A stretch of 64,000 nucleotides of DNA from Beverwykella pulmonaria (Eukaryota > Ascomycota > Dothideomycetes > Pleosporales > Melanommataceae), in contig BCHH01000006.1 in NCBI GenBank assembly GCA_001599595.1, positions 1,361,197 through 1,425,196 of the forward strand. The letters are read 5' to 3'. Below the pieces are notes generated by a model that searched no databases, was not told the origin of the DNA, and saw nothing but the letters and a program-made list of their open reading frames with translations. Positions 35,868 to 45,782 of the stretch are shown piece by piece. Each line of letters begins with the position of its first letter. Within the stretch, counting starts at the first letter, position 1. The translations under genes were made by a program, and so were the position numbers.

Positions 35868-37109
35868 TCACCTTCCCACACCGCTGTACCCAACCCTCTC
35901 CAACCCCCTCTCCCTCAACACCTTGTAAACCCTCTCCAAATCCCCTACCAAACCATCTACACCCTCACCCTTCCAACTCCCCGGTATCAAAAACAAAAAC
36001 CTCACCACAACCTTTCCCTCATCCGTAACCACATACGTATGCTCGCCTCTCTTTTCGCCCGCCAACTCGCACCCCAGCAGCACTTTCACATCCACACACG
36101 TTCTCTCACCCAAAACACTTTCACCCCCCTCACTATCACTACTATTCCCATCTGTGCTGTTAAACCGACTCTGCTTCCAAGTAGGCGTAGTGTAGCAGTA
36201 CCCCAGACTCGTGCCTGGATCTGAAGCGAGATAGATCCCCGGGCCCATGGCGCGGCCGTGCCGTTGGTATATCGTGTGGCTCATGTTGCGTAGCCCGTGG
36301 GTAAGGATTAAGGGGAGGCGGGAGGGACATGTGCCGTGGAAGACGGGGAAGGGGGGTGCGACGAGGGCGTGCTGCGCGAAGAGGATGTCTTTGTTCGGGG
36401 GTTGGCGGGTTAAGGCGAAGGCGTGGATGCCCAGCGGGAGCAGTGTTGGGAGATGCAGGTGCGGGGTTAGAGTGAGGGAAACGGAGGACAAGTATGCGAA
36501 GGGGGAACGCAAGAGCCAGGCTAGGAGGCGCCGGTGGCGGCGGGATAGGTTCTCTAGGCCGCTTGTGTGGTTCGATGGAGGGTTTGAAGACGGGGGAGTG
36601 CCGGTGAGAGAGGACAGCTCAGGCAGTGCATCGAGAACTTTTCTGATGCTTCCCTTGGAGACCGGACAACCAGGTAGTAGGTTTAGACGCACGATCATCC
36701 ATTTCCTCCGCGCTTCTGCTGCAGCGCCGATGCATGTCAACAACGCATCAACGGCTGCCGGATCTCTAACCAACAAGTTCTCCCCATCGAAGAGAATTGA
36801 GCGTCGGCGGATGAAAGAGCGAGTCGTCCGGTACGCGGAGCCGAGGAGGGAGTTGAAATTCTTCTTTGGAAGTTGGTCAACTTGGTTTAGAACTAGATGT
36901 GGGAGACCGGAGGGTTGTTGATCTGGCGCGGCCGGCTCAATTGGCGGGGGGGTTGGTGCTGTTGGTAGTGGCGAGGCAAGATGGACAGCGAAAGCAATCT
37001 CATCGAACAACTCCCTTATAGCCTCAGCATTGACGTCCACAGCACTATCTCCCCTCTCGTGCTTGTGCGGCCTGGTAGATTGGCCTGGAAGATTGAAATT
37101 GGAGGCCAT
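35868..37109 (-). CDS. PARP-type mono-ADP-ribosyltransferase
   Basis: Intronless gene of 413 residues with a C-terminal PARP catalytic domain, which transfers ADP-ribose from NAD+ to a target. Seen directly: the NAD-binding His in FHGTCPSRLPLILTHGL (His258) and the Tyr in GPGIYLASDPGTSLGYC (Tyr293). The segment that normally carries the catalytic Glu (NEYIVY in poly-ADP-ribosylating enzymes) reads HTYVVTDEGKVVVRFLFL, placing Thr358 where Glu is expected. An H-Y-(not E) triad is typical of mono-ADP-ribosyltransferases such as the PARP6/8/16 group, so mono-transfer or no activity is likely. The N-terminal 250 residues are unfamiliar and Pro-rich in part, with no zinc finger, WGR, macro or E2-ligase domain. 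The gene is convergent with the ankyrin gene, leaving 192 bases. Confidence 0.8.
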   Translation of the reverse strand: MASNFNLPGQSTRPHKHERGDSAVDVNAEAIRELFDEIAFAVHLASPLPTAPTPPPIEPAAPDQQPSGLPHLVLNQVDQLPKKNFNSLLGSAYRTTRSFIRRRSILFDGENLLVRDPAAVDALLTCIGAAAEARRKWMIVRLNLLPGCPVSKGSIRKVLDALPELSSLTGTPPSSNPPSNHTSGLENLSRRHRRLLAWLLRSPFAYLSSVSLTLTPHLHLPTLLPLGIHAFALTRQPPNKDILFAQHALVAPPFPVFHGTCPSRLPLILTHGLRNMSHTIYQRHGRAMGPGIYLASDPGTSLGYCYTTPTWKQSRFNSTDGNSSDSEGGESVLGERTCVDVKVLLGCELAGEKRGEHTYVVTDEGKVVVRFLFLIPGSWKGEGVDGLVGDLERVYKVLRERGLERVGYSGVGR

Positions 37110-38819
37110 GGAACGTAGTCACTCCTACTGAAGTAGCACTGCTGCGCCCCCGACGAGGTTTCGCAAACCGCAGATACCGCCACTCGTTCCTAGGCTTCTC
37201 TTCAAATCCTGCAGAGGTACACAAGGCTGACAAAGACGTTTTGCTAGGAAAGAAGGTGGTGTGGACGAGGTGCTGAGAAAGGTGAGAATAGCTAAAGCTA
37301 ACGTCACGAAAGTCGAGAACTAAACCAGGACTAATGTAAGAAAACACAATTGACGCCTTCTTTAAAGAAGTGCATAATGAGAGGGAGGAGCAGTCGTGAT
37401 AAACAGGGCGGGCTTCATGAAAAGACTCGGACTAAAGAAGGCCGTCCTTGTCGCTAGGCAACTAGATACCTCTCCCTCCCACCCACCACCTCTTGGCACG
37501 CCCATGTAGCACCATTAGGCTCGAGCGTTATGGATCCACATGCTAAACACAATATTCCGAGCTGGACGCGCAAATGCGCACTTGCGAGTGGATGTCGAAG
37601 GCGAGGTGAGGGTTCCGATAACTAGGAATACCGGCATGCCATCCGCAACCAATGGAAAGGAGGAGGGGCAACTAGGCTGAAGAGAACACGATAGTGTTTG
37701 TCGAATAAGGAAGCTTTGTGAGGAAAGGCGCAGGTGTAGGCAGACTCCTGAACTTCAGCCGTGGCGGAACGAGAGAGGCTGTGCATGTAGGGCACGTGAC
37801 ATTGACATAGGAACTCCATTTCCTCCCTCTGGCAAATATCGAATATCGGCAAAGCTCCGAGTTTAAGGAACTACAAAATGTTAGCAGCTCGAGCTTTCTC
37901 AATGTCTAATGTAGTATGTTGAGTTCGACCTAACCCAGCCAAAGTTTTTCGCAGTCACTCTGAACTAAACACTCGCACAACAACATTCAGGAGCCAGAAA
38001 AATATTCATTGGCCCTGCCTTACACTTTGCAGGCCGAATCAATTACTCATGCTCTCCATTGCACCACCCATCCTAGATCGGTTCCTGATCCCAATGCCCA
38101 CGAACACCTTGCTACCGTTCAAATGCTACTAATACAGAGTAATTGGAAAGAAAAGAAAAATCCACACTTGAGGCGAAAGCCTCCTCCAATCCAAATGTTA
38201 CGAAGCACCGAAGTCCCATCCTGAATGTGCCGACAGATTGACAGTACGAATGACGGGAGAAGATTTCGTGCCGGATGCAATTAATTACGAGAACCAGAAT
38301 CTCTTTAGAAGGGTATACAGGTCGCAGAAAAAGTGGTAAAACCGCCCATTATCGCGCTCGCATCCAAAGGAAGTGAAACCGTTATGCATGCTAAGATATG
38401 CTCCAAAAAAGACCATTAGGGGAGTTAATTAGGGAATTGCGTATAATTTACAGCGAAGATGCCGATGGGAGAGGTTGAGAGTACCCTAAGTTGTCGTAGA
38501 TTTGGGATTGTGGCCAGAAGTAGATGCGTGTATTTGGTGACCCATCTATCGACGCGAATTCGAGGGAAGAGTAACGAGGATTGAAAGTAGACGAGACAAT
38601 GAAGCAGTGGTGTTGGGATTGGAGCCGAAACTCTTTTGCTCTGGACACGTAACGCCTGTTGAACGAATTGTCAGTCTATCTAACAGTCCCAGATGCCGTA
38701 AATCAATGCGGGTTAACCGGTGCAAGACGAGGCCGATGACACTCTGCTCGAGTTTCTTGTCCACGCAGTTGTTTGTAAAAGCCAGTACACTGTTTCTTTT
38801 GGCACTCGAGACCCGCCCT
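37110..38819. other. Intergenic, nothing recognised
   Basis: A 1.7-kb interval between two minus-strand genes. Open frames are short and inconsistent, with no domain. It should hold the promoter of the PARP gene (left) and the 3' region of the coiled-coil gene (right). Confidence 0.5.
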
Positions 38820-41429
38820 TCAATATCTTCCACGACTAGCTTGGCTTGCCCTGCTGGGCGATGTCCGGCTTCGTTCATCTTCCTCCAAGACATCACTTAG
38901 TCTCGTTGGGTGATGATGCATGCCCGCCCATTCAGCACCATAGCCGGAACCGCTATAGTCTGGGGCATTGGCTGTCGGGTGGTTTTGCTGATGTGCAGGT
39001 CCGGCACTAGAAGTGGTTGCATAACTGCTTGAGCCTGAAGCAGCAGTGCCATATCGCTGCAAATGTTCCAACTCACGGCGGCGATCGTCTTGCACATCGT
39101 ACTCATCCGAATCTTGTTGGCGAAGCGCCCTATATGGAACGCGGTGGCCCGCATCATCTAGAATAAAGTGGCCATACTCGTCAATGGCATACTCCTCGTC
39201 GCCCTCAGAGGTCGCTTCACCCTGGGAAGTTACGTATGACCTTTCATCCTCTGGAATGCTCGTAGCTGTTTCTCGATGTAGATACGCATCTGGTTGTTGA
39301 TAGAAAGCCTCCGGGTTGGACGTTGTTGGCAGATTAGGATTCACCTGGGCGTCAGTGAAACGCTGAGGATTCAATGGGGCCGGGATCGGAGACGAAAGGG
39401 CGGGTTGTGCAGACTCGGGAGGATGAGAGGAGGATGTCGGAACGGACGTAGTACCTGATGGTACATATGTTCCCTGAGCGAGGTAAGGCACATCAGGCTC
39501 GTGTCGAAGAGATGCGGTATGACGCCCAACCTCAGTAAAAGGGTCAGTGTCGGTCGGCGATTGTCCTTCTTCGTACGTGTAATGTTGTTCGACTCCTTGA
39601 CTGCCACTCGGTCCTGCCCCATACGCTTCTTCACCAGGATGCGAGCGATGTGACACGCTTCCATGCCTGCCCATTCCCTGGGCCATCGGAACTACCTGGA
39701 CACCGCCTACCAAGGTTGGTTGACCCTCTCGTAAGGAAAAGGTGCGATCACGCTCTTCTTGTTCGCGTCGGCCCAGTTCTTCCCACGCTCGACGTGCTTC
39801 TTCCTTGGAAATTTGCAGTTCTCGCTTCATTTCTTGAACTGCGCGTTCAGCGTTCTTTTTTTCAGTGGCCATGCGCTCCAAATTGCCAGCGGCATCTGCG
39901 CGGGCTTCTCGTTCCACTCTCAGCGTGTGCTCTAATTGCGCTTCACGCTCTTGTGCTCGTTCCTGTTCCTGGCGATGCTCGTAGAACCATCTTTGGAATT
40001 TGCGTTCCGAAGATGCACGCAGCCGCTGTAATTCGACGACCGCGTGAAACAAATTTGCGCCGGCTGCTGAGAGATCCGTAATTTGTCTTGACATTTGCTG
40101 TGCTAAAGGTTCTCGACGGACCTCGTCAGAATTTTGTTCGAGTCGCCGAATCCAGTACGACGTGAGGCCCTCCCAATGGGACGAAAGTGTCTCCCATCGC
40201 TCAAACGCATGAGGGAAAGCTGAGATTGTTGATTGACGCGCCTGGGCACCTGATAGTCCGGCCGTTGACGATTGCGGTGGCAGAGGAGCCGTTGATGGGC
40301 CAGCTTGTGTGGGTACAGTAGCAGCAGGAGGACGTCTCGGTTGCTGGGCGGGTGGCGGCCGTCGTGATTCGCCTGCAGTGGTGGGTGCAGCTTGGTAAGG
40401 TGGAGCCGGTCGAGGTTGTGGTTGTGGCTGTGACTGTGAGCTTGCCCTAGGTCTGCCGTGTTGTGCACCTGTCGTGGTATCTTGAGTTTGGCTGGGAATG
40501 GAAGGATTCGCTGGGCCACCTGATGTCGGCACAACTCTTTCTGGCTGTCGTGGTACTCCTTGTCCTGCCGTCGGGTATGTGGCATATTGGCCTTCGCCGG
40601 GTCTTAGAGGAGCAGTCTGGGGTGGCCTCTGCACCCCCGGGTATGTAGTAGTGGTTGTGCTAGCAACGCCAGCAACAGCTTGAGCTCTTCTTTCCGCACT
40701 TCTCCTTCGCTCCTCTTCTGCTTTCCGTTGTTGCTCGTCGGCAGCACGCGCCGCCTCAGCCTCACGAGCTGCCTCGCGCTCTCGCCGTTGATTCATGATC
40801 ATTTGTGGTGTCCTTATGTTTGAACGGTCTGATTGTGTGACGGGCACGGGTCCGGTAGCAGTGCGCGCACCGCCATTGGCAGCGCGGCCATTTCCGCCTG
40901 CCGTCAGATCTGACATGGACGCGTGTTCCTCGATCAGGTCGGGCGTGAAGGGATGGGGCGTTCGGATGGCTTCCTCGAGGACGAAGTGGATGGCGGACGC
41001 GGTCCGGCGCGAGATGCGGAGGGCAGGATGGGGCGTGTAGAGGTCGGGAGCTTGCGATTGAGAGCTGGCGCGGGGCCGTCGAGTCGAGGGCCGGCCCGAT
41101 TGGGGGGTGTCAGCGAAGCGCACGAGACGTTGAGGTTGTGGTGGTTGCGCCGAATCGAGCGACGGGGATCTTGGCCGCGGACGAGGATCCTCGAAATTGG
41201 GTGTGCGCCGTAGGCTGTGCGCTACGCTGCCAGACGAACTCGATGCTCGCGAAAGAATATGCTGTGCTCTATAAAAATCGGCAGCCTGCTGCTGGCGTTG
41301 CTCCAATGATGTCGTGTAGGTGTGTACGTGTCGGTCGTGGGTCTCGTCAGTCAAGGGCTCAAAGGGCAACAGGTTGCTGAGCTCTGGCGGGCCCGAGGAC
41401 GTCAACGCGACCTCCGCACCGGGCCCAGG
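38820..41429 (-). CDS. Conserved-looking coiled-coil protein, 5' end unclear
   Basis: An open frame of about 870 codons, closed upstream by an in-frame TAG at 41430-41432. I do not recognise a named family. The first part (LLPFEPLTDETHDRHVHTYT, then EQRQQQAADFYRAQ) looks like true coding sequence, but the frame has no ATG until 40916, so the start must come from an upstream exon or a non-ATG codon (a TTG lies at 41405). One phase-consistent option is a first exon 41595-41687 joined across a GTCAGT...TAG intron. Visible parts are Pro/Ser/Arg-rich segments, a basic Arg/Glu helix (about 205-250), a compact motif AFPHAFERWETLSSHWEGLT near 410, a coiled coil (about 470-590) and an acidic Tyr-rich end. 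A cytoskeletal or scaffold role is only a guess. Confidence 0.7.
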   Translation of the reverse strand, partial: PGPGAEVALTSSGPPELSNLLPFEPLTDETHDRHVHTYTTSLEQRQQQAADFYRAQHILSRASSSSGSVAHSLRRTPNFEDPRPRPRSPSLDSAQPPQPQRLVRFADTPQSGRPSTRRPRASSQSQAPDLYTPHPALRISRRTASAIHFVLEEAIRTPHPFTPDLIEEHASMSDLTAGGNGRAANGGARTATGPVPVTQSDRSNIRTPQMIMNQRREREAAREAEAARAADEQQRKAEEERRRSAERRAQAVAGVASTTTTTYPGVQRPPQTAPLRPGEGQYATYPTAGQGVPRQPERVVPTSGGPANPSIPSQTQDTTTGAQHGRPRASSQSQPQPQPRPAPPYQAAPTTAGESRRPPPAQQPRRPPAATVPTQAGPSTAPLPPQSSTAGLSGAQARQSTISAFPHAFERWETLSSHWEGLTSYWIRRLEQNSDEVRREPLAQQMSRQITDLSAAGANLFHAVVELQRLRASSERKFQRWFYEHRQEQERAQEREAQLEHTLRVEREARADAAGNLERMATEKKNAERAVQEMKRELQISKEEARRAWEELGRREQEERDRTFSLREGQPTLVGGVQVVPMAQGMGRHGSVSHRSHPGEEAYGAGPSGSQGVEQHYTYEEGQSPTDTDPFTEVGRHTASLRHEPDVPYLAQGTYVPSGTTSVPTSSSHPPESAQPALSSPIPAPLNPQRFTDAQVNPNLPTTSNPEAFYQQPDAYLHRETATSIPEDERSYVTSQGEATSEGDEEYAIDEYGHFILDDAGHRVPYRALRQQDSDEYDVQDDRRRELEHLQRYGTAASGSSSYATTSSAGPAHQQNHPTANAPDYSGSGYGAEWAGMHHHPTRLSDVLEEDERSRTSPSRASQASRGRY

Positions 41430-43145
41430 CTACTACGGCGAGGCAATTGAGCCCACCGGGCGTGGGCAAGGTCGCCGGTGCGAGAGGGCGAAAGTGAGAA
41501 GGCTGGCGGTGGTGGTGGTGGTTTTGTTGTTGTTGTTATTGTTGTTATTGCGCGGAGTGACAACTACTCGGGAGCGATGGCAGGCAGGACTGACCGAGAC
41601 TAGCGGGATGGGACGAGGAATGTGAAATGCGAGAATGCCTGGTGTGGGTGCTGTTAGAGAGGGATGATGGCAGGGGAACAGAGCCATTGTTACTCTGGTT
41701 GGGAGAGAGACTGTGCGTCGGGAGGTTGGGAGAGAGAAAAGAGGCTGGCGACAAATTCGGGGGCTGGAAAACAGCTACTCACAGCAACAGGGACCTCCGC
41801 ACCAGTCAACTCGCGCATGCCTCACCGACTCTCGACGATATCAGGCGTGTGCGCGCGTCTGCGCTCGTGGGTCTGCGCAATTCGTTGCGCTGCTGTCCGC
41901 GGCGCTGCTGTCCTGGTGTGATGGTGTCCGCGGTGCAGAGCGGCGAACGGCACGTCACCTTTGCCCTTCACCTCCAGCCACGGCGCGCGGCTGTGTTGGC
42001 GCTCGAGATGCGCAATGCGACAAAGGAGAGGACGAGAGGTGCAATTGACGCTCGCAGGACATGCTCACGCGCGCCCAGTGACCGTGTCGCCGCTTCGCGG
42101 TCGGTTTGTGGTTCCTCGGACGGGCCGCTTGCTGCTCGATTCGCACTCTTGAGCGCGCCGATCGACAACGAGCGTCAAGCTTCGAGGATGCGGCAGTATG
42201 CACCGTGGGGAACTGGCAGCGACCGACGACGCAGGCGATTGAGTCCTCTGGGTGTCAGTGAGTGGTGGGTGGGCATTGTCAACAGCCTTCGCAACCTCCG
42301 TTCGCGCATGCCAGCTCACACTGCATGCAAATCCATGTCATCATTTCATTAGCCGACGCCCCATCCAGGGCAAGCCAGGAAAAAAGGCGCCCCGTGGGAC
42401 GCCATCGCGAGGAAGAGCGGAAAGCAGGAAAAGAAGAGACTTGTCAGGAGAGACAAGTTCGACCGACAATGGTGTTGAGGCCTCGACGGACTCGACGCAA
42501 GGGCGTGAGAATGCCCTTGTTGCCTCCCATTGCCCTGCCCTTGCGCCGTCATGGGCATCCACCTCACCAATCACGGAGCAGAACTCGCCTATGGCTCACA
42601 GCTCTCGGCTTGGGGCATATCGCTTCGCACATATTGCCACGAGATCTAAGGTCACGGTTTCTCGGAGAATATATGTCCAATGCGCCATGGAGCACATCTG
42701 AGATTCCCTGCATCAGATTCAGTGATCATAGCTCGAAGAGATTGAAGCGCGATTTCATTTACGGTCCAGCACTTTTTAGAACCTCATAATTACTTCTGCC
42801 GTCTTCATAGCGTATTGCACACATGACACCAACTTGATGAAATCATTCGTGCAGACACGATAGGGAAATGTAGAAGTATCCAATTTTTTTTGACTGGTGC
42901 ACAAAGGCTGGTTCGGTGCCAGTTGACAGAATTTCGATTGCTGCACGGCCTTGAAGGCCTCAAATACAGAACGACTCTTCACAAAGCACGCTACGAACCA
43001 TGGTAGAGGCCGGTAAGCGCCCTTACTTGAGCCAACAGTCTTCCAAGCCGCCAAGTGGGCATCACGTTTCCCCCCAAAATCTCAAGGTATAAGATGCGTA
43101 TTATAAATCAGCCGCATATCACTTCGATCCTCTCCAACATGCCAC
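41430..43145. other. Intergenic, GC-rich with GTT microsatellite
   Basis: The upstream region of the coiled-coil gene (and perhaps its first exon) and the 3' region of the chitinase gene. A GGT/GTT/ATT trinucleotide tract lies at about 41503-41550. Open frames of 241 codons (41627-42352) and 175 codons occur on the plus strand, but they are Arg/Ser-rich, overlap others and match nothing I know. Confidence 0.45.
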
Positions 43146-45782
43146 CTACGTGCAAGTACCAAACGATTTTTGGCACCCGGTGCCACAGTAGTCCGATGTA
43201 CTGCCACACCACCCGGCCGTGCTACAACAATTTCCGAATGTAGAGCCCTGGCAAGTACTACTTCTCGTTAGTTAAAAAAACCAATACAGACTCGGCGTGC
43301 TACTTACAATCCTCCAGTACCGCCGCAAGTAGCATCAGTAGAAACTTTCTTCGTTGCACTAGCGGTCGCGGCGGTGGATGTCCGCGTTGAGGTTACCAGA
43401 GTTGTCTTGATCGTTGAGGAAGACTTGACAGTCGAAGACGGTTGGATGGTTGAGGATGGTTTAACAGTTGAAGTGGCGGGAATAACCGTGGAGGTCTTGA
43501 TGGAGCTGCTGCTTTGCGTCCCACATTTTCCGGCACCCGCCTGGCAGCCTGTACTGCAATAATCGACAGTGGATCCGCTGTGTTCATGTCAGTCGTCAGG
43601 TAAAGATTAATTGGCTCATAAAAACCCTCAACAGAAAGGTAGAGTGAGGACTTACCACCAGCCATACTGAGAGCAGCACTCTCCTCCAGAAAATCCAAGA
43701 CATGTAAATCCGGTAGTTCCACCGCAAGAGCCATCGGTTGAAACCTTTACAGTCGGCGTGGCAGCGGCCGAGCTCGATGTGGACGATGCTCGGGTTGAAA
43801 CAGAGGAAGAACGCAAAGTTGAGGAGACGGTTGACGAACGCACAGTTGACGACACAGTTGACGAACGCACAGTTGACGACACAGTTGACGAACGCACAGT
43901 TGACGACACAGTTGACGACACAGTTGACGAACGCACAGTTGACGACACTGTTGAAGAAAGGACAGTTGAGGAGATCGTGGACGAACGGGAAGTTGAAGAG
44001 ACAGTGGACGAGCGCGAAGTCGAAGAGACTGTGGATGACCTCGAAGTTGAGGAGACGGTAGATGACCGGCTAGTTGAAGAGGCAACCGTGCTCGACGCGA
44101 CACTAGAGCTGCTGCTCAGAGTGCCGCACTGTCCAAAGGCAGTCTGGCAATTCGTACCACAGTGATCTGTCGTAGATCCGCAGTAGCCCCATTGCGAACA
44201 GCACGAGCCGAAAACGGAGCCAAGGCAGGTATAGCCCGTAGTACCACCACATGTGCCATCTGGAGATATTGTGGTTCCGGTCGGTGTAGCAATGATGCTG
44301 CTCGAAGTAGACGAGGCGCGGCTGCTTGTGGTCGACGCTCTGGTCGATGATGCAATGCTCGACGAAGAACTGGGGCAGACCTCGTTCTTGAACTTTCCAG
44401 TCAGAATATTCTTTATCCAAGTCGAGTACCCCAGCGAGCAAATGGTATTTTGGGCGGACACTGTTGCTTCCCAAAGCATGGCGCCACCAAAGATATCGGG
44501 ATGCTTCTTAGCGTAATACGTGAGCAGGGCGTTCGCTTCCGTTGGGGTCAGGGTGGCAGTGGGGTCATTAGGTGCACCAGCGACGCCAGCGGGCATTCCG
44601 AGATAGAGTTTGACATTTGGGTTGAACGAATTTGCTTTCAGCCAGTCAACCCATGACGAAAAGGTAAATGTAGTGGTGGTGGTTGATAATCCATTATAGC
44701 CAGCCCTTGTGGAACACTCAGCAGTGTTATAAAACTGTGTGAAAATGAAGTCGAAATGGGAATTGGAGATGGCATCTGCAAGGCGAGCGTCGGGGACGAG
44801 GCATTGAGGTGCTCCGGAGATGTAGTAAGTTCCAGGTCCAGTTGGGAAGAGGTCGTTTTTCAGATGAGCTACGAGTTTGTCATAGTTGGCAAAAAGATAA
44901 TCTGGGAAAGGTGCTGGACTGATGAGGGACTCGATGTCCAAATCGAATCCATCAACCGAAGCATCGCCAAAAGGGCGCGGCTTTCCAGCGTTGACCCATG
45001 CATCGGTGCTTGGTCCGAAGGCGCCCCACAAGAACTCGGCGAAGTATTCGGCAACTTCCTGGGAAGGAAGCGTGTAGTTGACGGGATATCCTCCTCCAAT
45101 AGAGAGCAAGACCTTCTTGCCGTTGGCTTGACATTCCTTGATACCTGGTCCAATGCTAGGGCAGTTTGAGTAGAGACCGCTCTTGGTTCCGTCTGGCTTT
45201 GTGAAGGTGGCGTCGCCGCAAGCGTTAGCTGTGCATAGTTAGCACATATTCTCAAGCCCGTGCCCCAGGTGGCGCATCTGATACCATCATATCTCTTTGC
45301 CCAAGGAAAAGGAACGTGATAAGCGGTCAGGGTCAAAACACTGGCTATTCATGTACCAATGTGCAGCAAAGGTGGGAGCACACTGACCAAAGTTCGTTGC
45401 AGGATAGTCGCCGACTTCCAGGGGGAATTGATCGACGAAGGCGAGGTTGACGATGTCGATGCTGGCATCGTTGCAAACTTGCGTCAAGGGTATTTGGGCG
45501 TTTCCTTGACCCCAGTACCTTGATGTGGGCGCAAAATGTCAGCGAAGATGTTCTACTTGAGGTGGTGGTTGGTTACTGCTGTCATGATGCTTTTACAAAG
45601 CCTTGAAGACGCCACCTTCAGCCGCTCTCCTGAAGACTTTGCGACATATCATAAATCTTGTATCGCGGAATCACGTACATGGCTACATTGGTGGACGCTG
45701 CGGCATCGAAAGCTGCGGATACGGTTGTGGCAAAGAAGCCGGCTGCGACGGTTGCCGCGAGAGCGAATGTGTTGGAAGACAT
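43146..45782 (-). CDS. Secreted GH18 chitinase with three chitin-binding modules
   Basis: Class III-type endochitinase that cuts beta-1,4-GlcNAc links in cell-wall chitin. Five exons: 45679-45782, 45388-45518, 43656-45228, 43308-43577 and 43146-43257; 729 residues. The signal peptide is MSSNTFALAATVAAGFFATTVSA. The GH18 barrel (about 24-305) begins NVAMYWGQGNAQIPLTQVC and has the catalytic DGFDLDIE motif, the last Glu being the proton donor. Three CBM18 (hevein-like) modules follow, each starting CGGTTG or CGGTGG and containing CCS...G(Y/W)CGST...YC; all eight-cysteine patterns look complete. Between modules 1 and 2 runs a Ser/Thr linker built of SSTVSSTVR-like repeats, likely O-glycosylated. 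No GPI signal is seen. The last two introns each fall inside a CBM18 module, and the joins were chosen because they complete the cysteine pattern. Confidence 0.92.
43800..44060. repeat. Coding minisatellite in chitinase linker
   Basis: Units of 27 bases (nine codons, SSTVSSTVR on the minus strand) are repeated in tandem, with one expanded 36-base unit near 43905 and diverged units (SSTVSSTSR) towards 44060. All length steps are multiples of three, so the frame is kept. Confidence 0.85.

Noticed and set aside
41627..42352. 241-codon plus-strand open frame starting with ATG
   Set aside because: Arg/Ser-rich, no domain, overlaps other frames in a GC-rich upstream region, and no splice pattern supports it.
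43738..44165. Plus-strand frame rich in Val/Asp/Glu/Thr repeats
   Set aside because: It is the antisense image of the chitinase minisatellite; the sense reading has the cysteine modules on both sides.
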